DNA of 64,000 nucleotides from Cheiracanthium punctorium (Eukaryota; Arthropoda; Arachnida; Araneae; Cheiracanthiidae): the NCBI GenBank assembly GCA_038373885.1, contig JAWZYV010000771.1:620001-684000 (forward strand), written 5' to 3'. Position numbers and translations under genes: made by a program. Under the pieces are notes generated by a model. That model did not search any database and was not told the origin of the DNA. It worked only from the letters and a program-made list of their open reading frames with translations. Below are positions 11,099 to 23,700 of the stretch, piece after piece. The first letter of the stretch is position 1; each line of letters begins with the position of its first letter.

Positions 11099-11554
11099 CC
11101 CTTTGAGGCGCAACCCTTTCCCAATGCTGGAAAAAGGGCAGCCGTTGCCATCGCTCGACTTAACTGCCAGCAAGATGGCGGACGATCGAAACGTTCGTCG
11201 CAGGCTGTCGTCAAAAAAGTGTCTCTAGATCTGTGGCACGCGATGAACGTTTCGATCGTCCGCCATCTTGCTGGTAGTTAAGTCGAGCAATGGCAACGGC
11301 TGCCCTTTTTTCAGCATTGGGCAATCCATCCAGCTGTTCTCAGATTCTTCCATTTTTCAGCAGATGCCAGTGCTGTTAAAAATAATCGTGACCATTTTTG
11401 ACGTTAAAAGACGTGCTAAAAAGTTAAAGGATTCTCGTGGAGCTATGTCACCCGCAACTATTTTTATAGAAATCAAATCTATTCTTTGTGACTGGCAACA
11501 GTCAAAACGTCATAGTTTGGTGTTCCCATAGCGGGAACACTGCGCATTAAAGGA
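11099..11554 (+). mobile_element. piggyBac-type MITE, copy B
   Basis: Flanked by TTAA on both sides (11095-11098 and 11555-11558). Starts CCCTTTGAGGCGCAACCC and ends in the CGCGCAGTG-type arm, whose last bases have drifted to AAAGGA. The internal hairpin is shortened in the middle: the spacer that other copies carry between the two arms is mostly lost. Confidence 0.85.
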
Positions 11555-11558
11555 TTAA

Positions 11559-12474
11559 GCTGATTCCTGACTCACTCATTCACGTACTGACTAACTACCT
11601 CACAGGCCAAGTTCAACCACTCCAAAACAAAACTTTTATCATCATTAATCCGAACAGATTAAAAAGTTACACCTGAAAAACACGATAAAATCCACACCAT
11701 TTATGCTATCGGCTTGAAATGTTCCATAATCATGCAAATACATATATATATAACAACCTGCTCTATTTTAAAAATCTGCAAATCCACCCGTTTCACAATT
11801 TTAAACGATTTTTCGCTTTTTTCAGCTCCGTTTTCTCACCGACATCATAAAAAGCTTATCATTTGCGTGAAAGAATTAGGTGTCGCAAGTGATATTGACA
11901 TCATATTAAAGTCACGGTTATCAGGCTTTGAAGGGAAAATTACGATTCTAACTCCCTTAAAATAGTTTATCTATATTACCCAGTTTAACTTTTTTGTACA
12001 AATAAAATGATTTTCTCTGCATGAAGCATACATATATGGGAAAGGATTTTCCCACCAAACGAAATCTTTCGAATGCGAAAAGTTTCCACAGGGATATGCA
12101 ATTCTGATTTGGTATATAATAGAAATTAAATATGAAGTTATTTATTTTAAATGGGCACAGATTAAATATATTGAGTGTAGACAAATTTTTGTAAATTTTT
12201 TTTTCTAGCGCCCGTTCTAATCGCCTCCACAACGGGCTTTATCCTAGTATATTATAATGGGGGGCAGCATTACAACAACATAACAATAACTTAACAACAT
12301 AACAACACTTTAAAAAAACAGCGAAAAAACAGGTGGGTGTTAGTTTATATACAGGTTATATTGAAAACTCTCTAATCATAATGTATTGCATCTTATGAAA
12401 GGTACATCTAATATAGAGTGTGACCATAAGGTGCTGAAAAATGCTTGCGGTCCATTGACTATACGCTGATTATA
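11559..12474. other. AT-rich, no gene recognised
   Basis: Short frames at 11714-11965 (plus) and 11957-12232 (minus) lack recognisable domains. An ACAACATAACAATAAC-type run lies near 12273-12310. Nothing else supported. Confidence 0.45.
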
Positions 12475-13209
12475 CAGTGAAATTTCTATCAGCGACTACT
12501 TCTATTAAGTGATCCCCTCCTCATACGACCAATTTAAGTCACCAATTTCTTACCCTGTCTACTTAATATTAAAAAGTCCTCTTGCAGTGACCACACAACC
12601 CTCTATAAGCGACCGGTCCCGGTTCCCTCTCCAAAAATGTTCTTGCATTTTTCTGGAAATATAGTAAATAAAAAAAGCACATACAATTCACTCTCTCTAC
12701 TGAAAATCGAACACAGGTGCAAGTACACTTACGTATAAATCTTGTAGGTTAAAGAAAGGACATGTCTAAGGAAACGAGTGATGGAGCAATGATGCGATCG
12801 AGTCGCACGAAAACGGAAAGGGAGTAAGTTGGCAGTTACTTTTGGTAATGAGAAAACCCAAAAAGTAAATTTTAAAACGCTTTTCCGTCGGATGTAAGAA
12901 ATAAAGTAACGGGATTTTATCATGGCAAATTCAGAATGCATGAAGAATATCAGGGCAAACGCTTTTCCGTCGGATGTAAGAAATAAAGTAGAGAGAGAAG
13001 TGCTATCGGAAATATAAAAAAGGATGGAACTCCAAAATTTCTAAATATTTTGTTAAAATTTAAACTTTAAAAATTATGTTTGTATAATTGCTTAAGTATT
13101 AATATACATTTTCATAAATAACCAAACAAACAATATTTTTTAGCGATTTTTCTCTTAACGACCGATTTTTCGTGAAACGGAGGGTGGTCTCTCCTGCGAA
13201 GTTTTACTG
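12475..13209. mobile_element. pogo/Tigger-like miniature element, 735 bp
   Basis: TA on both sides (12473-12474 and 13210-13211). The left end reads CAGTGAAATTTCTATCAGCG and the right end, reverse-complemented, reads CAGTAAAACTTCGCAGGAG. This fits a non-autonomous pogo/Tigger element. Inside, a block of about 35 bp containing CTTTTCCGTCGGATGTAAG occurs twice (about 12876-12908 and 12958-12991). No transposase frame remains. Confidence 0.65.
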
Positions 13210-14518
13210 TATTTTCAAAGGAGATTGTGTTGGAATATGTTTAGAAATAAAAGTATCTGACATTATTAATATTTCTTCTTTCGATTTTAATAAAATTATT
13301 TAAAAATCTGCACGTCATTTTTTTCAGTTATCTTTTAAAATAAATATTAATAGAAGAATAGAATTCTTAAATTGAACTGCTATTAATAGAATTCTTAAAT
13401 TGAACTGCTCACAAAGAACGGCGAAAACATAGTACTGCTTAAGGTTGAATAATTATTTTAAAATGAGTAAAATGGTACGAAATTACTTGTTAAAATCAAA
13501 TCAAATAAAAGAAATGAAAATTGTTATTTATTTATTTTTTCTTCATTTCCAGAAAATAGAAATATTTTTGGATTAAATAAAGTATTTTAATACAGTCAAT
13601 CGTAATACGCATGGAAGAAAAATAAATTCCGGAAAGATTTTTTAAAGCAATGATATTGCAGCATTAATTTCAGAATTCATTCAGTTAACTTTATTGAATA
13701 AAATGAAAAATATTTTATAAGTACATTTCGTTCAAGCAATATGTTTCAAATCAAAATTAAAATTCTTCAGGGAAACTAGAAAGTAATTACCTAGTATATA
13801 CATCGCACTAATTACTAAAAATTTTTAATAAATGCATTTACATTTTTGCCCATTTTTTTAAATGTCGAGTTCACTTTCTCATTCAACAATTTTTAATGTG
13901 TAATTTGAGTTTCTTACAATGAATAACGAATAATCTGAAGTTCATTCGGAGAAAAGAAAACCATATTTTTGAATGAATTATTCAATTTGTTATCAAATAA
14001 TTCGCAGTACGACACAATTTTCGAAGAAAAGAAGAAAGATAAAATATGCCGAAAGCATCAATTATAAAAAAAAATTCCATCACCATTTCATTTGCATTAA
14101 AACTGCAGCCATGAATCAGTATGCAAGGGTAAATACTGCACTATTTTAACAAACGGGCTCGCAAAATCGAGGGCGTTTTCTGTGCAAGGAGGCGAAAGAA
14201 ATTGCGTATATGCGGCTCTGGAATGTCGAATTTCACGATCTGTGCTTCTATAAAGAAATCTTCTTGTAGCAAAATAACTCTTATACATATCTATCAATAA
14301 AAGTTACCCGCAGAACATGTAATTTTTGTCCATTTAAAATAAATAATAAATTTCATAATATGAACATTATGAATTTTGTAATAATGATAACCACATAGTC
14401 GCATTTGAGCACAAAATTTGAGCCAGCTATAAACAAGCAATTACAATTCTGCAGGATTAAAACAGCACTTTTAAAATGCAGTAAAAGAAAAGAATCACTG
14501 GTCGAATGACTTCAAATT
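13210..14518. other. Very AT-rich, no gene recognised
   Basis: No repeat boundary or coding exon found. A 25-base direct duplication around TAGAATTCTTAAATTGAACT lies at about 13360-13408. A 66-codon frame (14097-14297, minus) is unassigned. Confidence 0.5.
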
Positions 14519-14523
14519 TGGAC

Positions 14524-14760
14524 ACATGGCACGGTGGTTATGTCACAGAAAATGGTAGACGGCCGAAGTGTGATGCTCCCGGGTTCGAGTCCCATCGTGC
14601 GGCTTTCTATCTAACGGTCTGCAGTTTTCGTTGGTTTTCTGCAGATGTAATGTGAATACGCGTTAGAAAGTCTCTAGAAAGTCCGCCTACCAATGCACCC
14701 CCCATTCTTGGCAGATCGCCCTAATGTAGCGTTGCCATAATCACACGAACATCAAATTTT
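14524..14760 (+). repeat. tRNA-derived SINE, copy b (most complete)
   Basis: The A-box-like segment GGCACGGTGGTTATGTC sits near 14528 and the B box GGGTTCGAGTCCC at 14581-14593. The body (TAACGGTCTGCAGTTTTCG onward) is shared with the copies at 2.1, 48.8 and 52.3 kb. The tail ends near CATAATCACACGAACATC. The B box is a perfect match to the tRNA consensus GGTTCRANTCC. There is no acceptor stem, so it is a SINE and not a tRNA gene. Confidence 0.75.
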
Positions 14761-14959
14761 GGCGAAATGAACTTGAAGAAGGGTGGGGAGCAGTATGACG
14801 TAAAAAAAGAGTTCAAACGTGCATTAATAGATGGCGCTTTAAGCTGCATACTATGCTAACTAAAAGGCATTAATGCTCAGGACATATTGCATTTGTTATA
14901 TAAGATCAAGTTACGTGTCGTTCTCCTAATGTATCTGATCAGCTTGTCATGAGATCGAA

Positions 14960-15371
14960 ATGAAATTCTCAAATAAAGTGCTCTCTGCTTGTGAAGCTCT
15001 TTTACAAGAGCGACGATCGGCCATTGAAGAGCTATGAAAAAAGGATCAGGAGCCCTACCACGATGTTATCGGAGAGTATCATTGCCGGATAGTTCTCGCT
15101 CATGGTAGTCAAATTCTTCGGATAAATAGTCCAAGAAGACACCCATCCATCTTCTACTCTTTGCTATCGGAATGCTAGTTTTCGCCTTGATCTGATGTGT
15201 CGAAAAAAACAGCATTATTTGCGAAAGTGAATCTTACATGGGAACGATTTCCAAAGCTTCGTGGTAACTCATTGAAATGTTTTCTCGGACTGTGACGTCA
15301 TGAGTCAAGAAGGCTTAATTTATCTGGTACGGAAAGCTTTCCGATGACATCGCGGTAGAGCCCCTGGTCCA
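14960..15371 (+). other. Sequence left of the hAT insertion; possible transposase 5' part
   Basis: This block lies directly left of the 1.85-kb hAT insertion, and the DDE transposase relic continues directly right of it. It may therefore hold the lost 5' part of that transposon. I cannot translate it into a convincing N-terminal domain. A piece near 15054-15133 is the repeat also seen at 5.5-5.8 kb. Confidence 0.35.
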
Positions 15372-15730
15372 CAGTGGCGGCCCGTGGTCAAAAATGTTAG
15401 TGCAGCCGGGAACATATGACACCCCCCCCCCTTCCTCCGGACAGGAATGGAAAATCTTTGTTACTGAATTCGAAAGCTGGCGGATTAAGCCCTCACCCAG
15501 GATTTAAAAAAAAAAGAAAAGAAATTACATAAAAAATGTAAGAGATCCTATTTTACTTCCATAAAATGGACATAAATTTCAACCAGCCGCTCCTATCCTC
15601 AAAATTGCATTAATCCGTGTCTGATTCGAAGTTTCCTTAGAATTTTCTTTTGTAATGATAACTTGAGAAGAAAAAAAAGAAAAAAAAAAAGAAAACTTAC
15701 TTATTTTTTATAAGTCAAATCAATCCTCCT

Positions 15731-16260
15731 TTCTTTTAAACTTGCGAATCAGTCAGTGATGTCCTCATAAAAAGGCGTTGTTTTAATTCAGATATCAATT
15801 TTACAAGCTCTTTAAAATTCCCCATGTTTAAAGAATTTTCTCGCTCGCCATGTCCTCTAAATGCCAGTTCTTGCTTACTTAAAAACAATACTGCTTTGAT
15901 GGGTAATTGCATGAAGCGTCTATTCAGGCTTACCTTCTTGATAAATTCAGCAATATAAAGTCGAGAGTTTCCCTTTAATTCGCCAGCAATTTAGCTCCCA
16001 CTTCTTATCAACTCCTTAAATTTTAAAGAATTTTTTTAAATTTTCGATTGAGCTTTCGTGTGCTTTACATGCTCATGTGATGGTGATTAATCCATCCTAT
16101 CCAGTACCATTCCAAACGCTCTTTTTTATCACAACGCTTAAACACGGCCAACAAAAAATTTTTTTGTAAATAAAAACTGCCACATAGCCACGAGAATAGT
16201 GCATATCATGGTGAATGGAAGCTACGACCATGCTGAGACGAACCTGCTTTTTTCTTATGA
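15731..16260 (-). pseudogene. hAT transposase relic (TTF/ZMYM-like, DUF4371 region)
   Basis: A broken coding sequence on the minus strand inside the hAT element. Reading from 16260 downward, one segment gives FCWPC and then SVWNGTGWDGL, which matches the TTF-type zinc-binding N-terminal region of hAT transposases. After a stop and frame changes, FLSKQELAFRGHGERENSLN and NMGNFKELVKLI follow. The block resembling FLGKQGLAFRGHDE with NKGNFKEL downstream is characteristic of the DUF4371 segment just before the catalytic domain. The catalytic and C-terminal dimerisation parts are not found, so the copy cannot supply transposase. Family assignment is by recall of conserved blocks and fits the element's 8-bp target duplication. 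Relatives are often annotated as zinc finger MYM-type protein 1-like. Confidence 0.7.
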
Positions 16261-16503
16261 ATGGACAATTTTGGTGTCGGTCTATTTTCTTTTAGTGGTT
16301 GTCGTTTATTATCTTCTTTCCATATGTTAAACGGAGTTTCAAGCATGCCGCAAACTGGATCATAACGGGGCTCCATGTTTCAAAACGGTTAAATCATAGA
16401 TTCCAATAACACATGGACACAGTAACAAATAAAGCTAAAAACTTTCAACCTTCCCAGACACAAAAAAAAAAAAAACTATTGTTTCCGTTAGAATGGGCTA
16501 GAA

Positions 16504-16778
16504 CAGCGGTTCTCAATCTTTTAACGTCGTGCCCCCCCCCAACAAAGGCTAACTTACAGTGGCGCTCCCCCCCCTCACATTTTTCAGCATACATTGAGTT
16601 TTTTAATCCTTAATAATGAACATTTTAAGCGAAAATGGATATATTTTTGAGTAAAAATGAGAATAAATAAGATGATTTTTTAAAAACATGCATCACTACT
16701 TGCTCTTTAGTTTTTCCTCGCCCCCCCCGTGCAAACGTTCTGCGGGGGGCGTGCCTCCCTCAGGCACGAGAAACGCTG
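16504..16778. mobile_element. hAT-type MITE, CAGCGGTTCTCAA family, copy 1
   Basis: A 275-bp element with ends CAGCGGTTCTCAA and GAGAAACGCTG. The 8-bp target duplication GGCTAGAA is exact (16496-16503 and 16779-16786). The C-rich interior has no coding capacity. A second, truncated copy lies at 48507-48800. Confidence 0.9.
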
Positions 16779-17225
16779 GGCTAGAACATATATTCTCTGT
16801 GTCTTATTCTCTCCCTCCCTTCTCGTCCGAGCGAATCAGTTAGTCGAATTCACAAGTGCAGCCGTAGTCAGAAAACCTTTCTTCAGCTGAGTCTTAGCTA
16901 CATACGCGCTATGTTATCCTAAGCCGGAAAGACTGCTTACATTGTAGTTACCATGGCAACGGTGCTGCCAATTCCTTTATCAGGTCTGAGGGCTGTACCA
17001 ACGACTTTCGCTGTTGAATTGCGGGAAGATTAAAGGGCTTTTTTTTTTTCTGAATGAGCGATCCGGCAGTTACTTTTTTTTTAGATTTTTTTTAAATTTA
17101 CCATAGGAATTCCATAATTCTAATCTCAATTTAAGAAAATTTATAGAATAAATAGTTTTAAAGTATGTGCTGATAATTTCAAGTGCAGCCCGGCAGTACC
17201 TGCTGTAGTCCACGAGCCGCCACTG

Positions 17226-17850
17226 CTGGTCCGATGTCTGTCAAGGGTCTGAAGAAAATGATTAAGACATTCAAAGAGAGGTTTTTTTTAAGTGAAATCT
17301 GGCAGAGGAATTAAATCATTTGCTTCGACAAATTTAACCATGTTCAGGAATTGCTTCCCACTAACCTGGCAGTAAGGCACATTTTTGTTCTAGAATTTCT
17401 TGCTCGCATGGAAGTGGAGAATGGAGCATTTTGTGGACAGGCGAAGCCCATGTATATCCCCAAGGCTTTGTCAGCACACAAAACTGCAAGATATGGCGAA
17501 CGAAAAATCCATTTGCATATGCGTGAGTACCTCTTCATTCGGCAAAAGTAACGGTGTGGTGCAAGTTGAAGGTATCGTTTGTTGTAAGGACATCTTTTAC
17601 GAGGAGATGCAAGCTCCTATCGAGGGTCCTGTAATTTCCGTTAAACGCTCCGTCATGGTAAACGCTATGAAAGTGCAACCAGGTCATTCCAACATTTCAA
17701 CAGCGTGCATGTCTGCATAGAATCATTTTCATGCAAGATTGCCCTCCTCCGCACATTGCAAAGCCATTGATGCAACTTCTCAGGAGGAAGTTCGGAAATG
17801 ATAGACGGCACCAGAGGGCCATACATCGGAAATTCTTTATTTCCCAACCT
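17226..17850 (+). pseudogene. DDE transposase relic (IS630/Tc1-mariner type)
   Basis: Several frames together give a degraded transposase. LPTNLAVRHIFVLEFLARME (about 17351-17410) is followed in another frame by WTGEAH, where the family has WTDEAH, so the first catalytic Asp is Gly. Then come KVTVWC, a region around FFEE, and finally IIFMQDCPPPHIAKPLMQLL and RRKFGND near 17710-17810, matching the family block MQDGAPPHIA that contains the second catalytic Asp. Stops and frameshifts separate the pieces. The family is the DDE_3-type transposase common in arthropods, whose C-terminal block reads like CDFWLWGYLK; I do not see that block here. The hAT element at 15372-17225 abuts its 5' side. Not functional. 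Confidence 0.75.
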
Positions 17851-18900
17851 GTATAACTCTTCTTTATAATATACTAGCCGCCTCCGACGACCAGTTTGTT
17901 CACCATCTTAATAAATCTTGTTCGGAGAGAATCCTCTTCCTCACCGGCTTCCTTGGCACTGAAATCTCTCAGATTCTGAATGGAATTTAAAATTAAGATG
18001 GTAAACAGGAGCGGCCCTGCGGTAAGTGTCGCCCCCTGTTAATGTAAAAAAGACAACCCCTTTTTTGCTCTACTTAGTTTTTGAGTTCGAAATGACGCCC
18101 CTTCGAAGCCGGCGCATAGATGCGATGCTTACTGTGTCGGGTTACCCCTGGTTACAAAAATAAGATGGTTAAATGATAAAAACCTGCAACAAGGAACAAA
18201 TTATTTTCGTCCTATATTAATTCTGAAGAGCTTCTGGATGCATTGGCCTTTATCAAAAATGGAAAGGGGGAAAAAAAAAAACTAAGAAAATCTCAAACAC
18301 TTTCAGATTTTAAATACGCACTAAAGCGCTATGTATTAAAAGCGTATCATAATCCATGGGTCTTCCCTATTTTCTTTCCGTATTCCATTAAGTTGGAAAG
18401 TATATTATAATTGATGAGTGTGATTAAACACAATTAAAATTGATATTTCTAACATCCTTTTCTGGATGTAATATATTAGAAATAGATGGAAAAAGCTGCT
18501 CAGAAAAATGCACAATTCGAACTGAAATAAAGTTTAAAAACTCATTCAGGTGTATTCATAATTCAAGTAGCAGAAGCAGATGATAAATAGTGCTTGGCGC
18601 TAGAATCACATCTCCTCAAAATCGCATATCAACCATTTTATTTGTTGCCAAATTAAAAAGTTGCGCGTTTTAGTCTTTGAAAATTTCCAAATCCTATTTT
18701 TCTTTTGAGTATAAAACATTTCATTCGTGCACTGATTTCACATGCACACGATATTTTAATTAAAAAACAACCTTACAAATAATCTAAACAAAAAAATCGT
18801 TATTCTTTTATTTTTATTTCAAGAGTCTGAATCATTTAATACACTTGCCAAATATGGCAACCTAGATATGCTGAATTCTCCCGCTTTCCACAGCAGGGTT
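17851..18900. other. AT-rich, no gene recognised
   Basis: No domain, repeat boundary or RNA gene found. Confidence 0.45.
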
Positions 18901-19145
18901 ACAATTGCGAAATGGCGAGAGCAAAATTAGCCTTTTATGCGATAGGTTTTTTTTTATCGATATCTCCTAAAATAATTCGAATTTCGAAAAAATCGCTTCG
19001 AGGTATGTCGGGACCCGTTCAGGAGAATTTCCACACGAAATTGGGTAGGTCTGCGATCACCAGTCTGGGAGCTACGCGAGACACAGACAAACTAACTAAC
19101 TAACTAACGGACAGTTTACACTTTGCTTTATTTATATAGATTACA
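18901..19145 (+). repeat. Dispersed repeat fragment with TAAC run
   Basis: Contains GACCCGTTCAGGAGAATTTCC and a short (CTAA)n run near 19090-19108, next to GACAGACAAAC-like and CGGACAG text. This wording recurs in diverged repeats at 22.3 kb and 2.9 kb. A 63-codon frame crosses it but has no domain. Function unknown. Confidence 0.4.
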
Positions 19146-19649
19146 CAATTGCTTCCAAGTACGTCATCAATAAATATCTTTATGCATATTTTTTTTTTAA
19201 TTGATAATTCCTACGTTGACCAAAGACTTTTGCACGCTAGTGTACCTTTTAATTATCTGATCGCCTTAGAAAAGGAAAAGCCTGGAAATTTGTTTTTATT
19301 CCACGACACCTATGAACGGTGCGGTGCAAGGAAGTTTGCTGTGGGGTTGAACCCAATACATTGTAACTAGATTAAACGTGTTCATTCGTCCACTGTAAAG
19401 ATTTGACGGAGCAGATTACCTTTTCTGTATTAATACTTGGGCTGTAACCAAGCTTGCTCAAGACAAACATTGGGCCGCAAGAGTCATTCGCAGATCCAAG
19501 CCGGGAAACAGTGGGCCCAAAAAAGGAATTTCTGGAGTCGTCCATTTGCGATGAGGGGGGTAAATGAGTTAACACTAATAGGAATATCTCTATTCTAAAA
19601 AAAAGTAAAGGCCGCTGGCGCTGTCAAAGCTTGTTGACCTAACTCTTCC

Positions 19650-20704
19650 TAAAACCAGCCAGATTTGGCATAAAATCATTCATTTCTTTGCAACAAAGCG
19701 TTTCCAAGTATCTAGAATCGCGTGAAATTTACAAACATAAGTTAGAATTACGCCCATTTTACGCCAAAATAAAAACTATATGAAATAAGTAACTCAAAAT
19801 GTGTTACACAAAGTTGACAATTTTCAAATAGTAAGTTCGCTTAGACAACAGGAGTTTAGAATTAGCGATTATTCGTTTTTCCAAAACAGAATAACTAATA
19901 TCTTGAAAATGAAAAATAATTAAAATGCAGATTATTTTAAAGCCGGTTCTCGTCCAGCTGAATTATTTGCTACCAGTAGAAATATTTGGCGGCGTTAACT
20001 ATGCCATTACATCAGTTATAATACACTTTGGATATTTGCTAGCGCGACGAGATGGTATAATTCGTGGTGTTAAGTACGCCAATCTGCAAACGATTATGTA
20101 AATGAAAATATAGATAACGGTTTTCCGGTAACCTTAAATGAACAGTAAATATAGGTTGTGAGCATGTGTAAATGGCCAAATAATGAAATGTCGCCATTGG
20201 TGGCAGGCTATTCTATCTGTTCCGTAGCTTTTATTAACTTTACATGTACGCAAGTCGCCAAATAATGAAAAATCGCCATGAGTGGCAAATTCTCAAGGTG
20301 TGTCCAATAGGTTTTACATTATTAAAAATACAGCTGAAACAGATGTTCTGATTTTATTACGCTATAGCTCCTAATTAATATAACTTTTGAATGGCAACAT
20401 TAAATATCAATGTGTTTCTGAGGAGTGCAAATAATTTTTCCGGCGATTATAAGGGGAGTCCGCACTCCAGGTGGAGTATAGCTCAGGACCTGTACAACAC
20501 GGATTCCCATAACAAAATATCTTCGATGCAAGAACCAAGCGATGTGTAGCTCAGTAACATTCTATCTGATCAAATCTTCAGGTTTTTTTTGTTGAAATTA
20601 TGTCTTTTTTACGAATAAGCCTGATTAGCGGCCGAATGCCTCATACGAAAAGCGAGCGTAGCGAGTCTGGGGGCCTTAGCCTCTAGTACAAAAAAAAAAA
20701 AAAT
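19650..20704 (+). repeat. ~1-kb dispersed repeat, copy 2 (plus)
   Basis: Inverted partner of 9478-10403. Shared blocks include TTTACGCCAAAATAAAAACT, a region around TTAGACAACAGGAG, GGCGGCGTTAACTATGCCAT and GCCGAATGCCTCATACG. It ends with GAGCGTAGCGAGTCTGGGGG, a short hairpin (CTGGGGGCCTTAGCCTCTAG), then T, two bases and an A-run. This copy has about 150 bp near 20440-20560 that the other lacks. Both copies lie inside one 11-kb interval. Confidence 0.65.
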
Positions 20705-23700
20705 AATGTTCTTATTAAAAAGATTTATTGAGTTTTAACACATATAATCTGAACAATCCTTCTATTAAACCATTTAGTATTTAAATGCTTGGTGATTCGC
20801 AGGAAAAAATATTTTATTTATTTTAATCTATGGAATAATTTCAATCTGCGTAATATTCAGGAGTTATTTAGAATTACACAAAATGCGAATTTATTTTTAT
20901 ATGTGACATAAATTTTGCGGGATACAGTTTATAAACCTCACACAATTTTATTTCATGACGTCACGCTTTTCACAACCGTAAAAGAAATTCCGGTTGTCTG
21001 AATTAGTTCATTCAGTTAGTTTTCAAGCGGAGTAATATTTTAACTTACAATGATGTTGAAAAAAAAATTCTTTATATAGAACCAGCATGGACTACTGCTG
21101 TAACAAAATATTTTAATCATGGTCTTTTAAAATAAATAAAAATATAGATTTTTTATACTGATTAATTCCAAATCTAGCATTTAAAATGATTTATTCTGTG
21201 TAGCTACATGAAGGAAATTTATTCATACCTGAGAAACAGCAGATTTTGCACACATTTCCTATTCCTAAAACAAGCATTATATATTCATAGCATGGGTTCG
21301 CAGTTAATTGGAGAAACGCTTCAAGATTACAAGTCTGTTAATAGTAGCCTTAGCCCGCTTAGAAACCCCTTTACAAGACTGTAGCTTAAATGAAAATTTA
21401 AATTCTCTGCGTTTCTTGTGGGAAGTTACTGAACTGTATTCAGTTACCTCTTTAGAACTTCTAGACGTGAAACGCGAGAAATCGTTAGATGGCATGAGAG
21501 TACCGGGCAAGGTTTGAATCATCTTCAGCACACGGTTGGAATTAGTGTTGGTGGGAATTGTACGTTCTAAAATCGTTCATCCTGATAATTTATTTTTTTG
21601 ATTGATTATGTACATGCACTCTACTAGTGTAAACGCAAAGCAAGCTTCAAAAACCCGACTTCGAACAATTTATAATTTGATGAAGTTGTCTAAAACGTGA
21701 TTTAAAGCAGCTAAGATTATCAAAGAAATTTAATTTTATTCGGAGCATTCATTGGTATTATTTAATAGTAGAAATGGAACAGAGACAAGACAGAGATTTA
21801 CAGTTTTCATGCGAGACGAGATAGGTGCTTTTATGATGACTATAGTAAACTCTCGGCTATACTATCCTGTATAGTTAAAATAAAATTGTGCTGAAAATAG
21901 CGAAATATCGCCTTAAAATGAGGAAACGGGTATATTTTCAGAATTTTAAAGTAGCACAGATTGTTTTCTATATTTTTATGCATAATTATGAAAAATTTCA
22001 AGCGGATCGTACAAACGGTGTATATGTTATTAGGCTTTTTGTGTTAACTTCGTAATCTTTTTGCAGTAATATAATGACGGAAAAAGTTTTACTTTGGGAT
22101 CAGCATATCTATGTAGTAGGATGATATGCTTTAAAGATTAACTTCCCACAGAGCGCAATGTATTGGGAATATTTTGAGTGCTTCTGTAGAAAAACTAAAA
22201 TGCTACATAGACCATTTTCAATAGGGTACATGGTACAGTAGACAAGAATAACATATATGAATTTTGTAGAAATAGATGCAGATTTACGGAAGTTAGAGCA
22301 CGGGACGGACAGACAGACAAACCGAAATCATAAACACTTTTCTACCAGGACTCTGCTGATCCTAGTTTAAGAACATATGCTCTAAGAGTGTCAGTATAGT
22401 GAGAGTATCAGTATGCGAACAGAGTATCGTTTATGCTTTCATAAGAATTGAAGATTTCCATTATTTTGTATTGATTATAGCATCAGAACTGGTCCAACTA
22501 AATATGGGACCAACTTTAAGGTCCTGCCCCCCTTTTTTCCGTAAATAAATAAATAAATAAATAAAATTATCGATATTGGTCCATCTGGTAAAAAATTATC
22601 GCCGAATACAGGGTAATTCCGGGAGTCGCCGCATGTGGGACAGATACCGCACCCCCTTTATTTCTTGTAATTGTCGATAGATAGCAATTATACTTTCAGT
22701 TTAGGTGTGCAGTGAGATTTCCTTAACTAGTGTATAGCAGGAATCCCTTTTTAGTGCTTTAGCTGTAACTATACAATACTTATTTTGAGATAAGCCCATG
22801 ATTTCACTATCCAAACTTTTCAACACGTCACACTAAAGTGCTTTTTTATGCTAATTACTGAATACAGGCGTGATTTCGAAGTACAAACTAAGTGTAGCAC
22901 CTGTATAGAGTACTGTATATATAGTTACACCACTTACAGTTGCTAAGACTTGTAACTGTGATGTGTTATGTCTGTACCGTAGAAAATGGGATAGAGGCCG
23001 CACTCGCCATTCCGGTTTACATGCCGCAGATTCTTTCGTATGGGATGCCGCTTTTAGTAAAATTTTAACTTATCTGTCCTTATCTTCATTTTTTATTTTA
23101 CTGAATTTATGTTACTCGACTATATTTTCTGGATTTAATTAAGTGCTATTAACCTTTTCACCTTCCTTTTGCACAGACTCACCAAGTTGCGTATGTAATT
23201 AGTCGTTAACTGTAATTGTAATAGTTTTGCATTTTAACGTTCTGCCTTAAATGAAATATCGTTTTTAAAATCCCGGTATATTGTTAATTTGTTATATTGT
23301 TAATTTGTTTACAGATTCTGTCAGGAACGACCACATTTAAAAAATAGAATAAAACCATGTTAAAACAAATAAAACAATGTAACACTTTTTACTCTTTTTT
23401 TTTCCATTTCAAATACGCTAATGTTACGTTGTTGATGAAATGAGAATTGAAATTCAATTAAAAAAAATAAGTATCCACTTTAGCAGTGAACTAAGTCCGC
23501 ACAGACTAATATTGATTTAAACCTACTACTACGTCTCTTAATACTCATTTAGTTTCTTTTTGTAATTACATCGGCAACCATAGTCCCGGTATGAATATTT
23601 ATTTTTCTATTCTTTATTTATTATTTCATAAAATACTTATCACAAGCGCAACATGACTCCCGCACAAGAAAGGCGACGTCTCACCCGCAGTGCAATCTTT

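Larger units (their letters stand above)
15372..17225 (-). mobile_element. hAT transposon, 1.85 kb, decayed
   Basis: Terminal inverted repeats CAGTGGCGGCCCGTGG (left) and CCACGAGCCGCCACTG (right). The 8-bp target duplication is CTGGTCCA (15364-15371) and CTGGTCCG (17226-17233), 7 of 8 identical. The minus strand carries relics of a hAT transposase (separate entry). A smaller hAT MITE sits inside at 16504-16778. The element is itself inserted next to, and probably within, an older DDE transposase gene. Confidence 0.85.

Noticed and set aside
14581..14593. Possible tRNA gene from a perfect B box
   Set aside because: No acceptor, D or anticodon stems fold around it, and the same head-plus-body unit recurs at 2.1, 48.8 and 52.3 kb, so it is a SINE.
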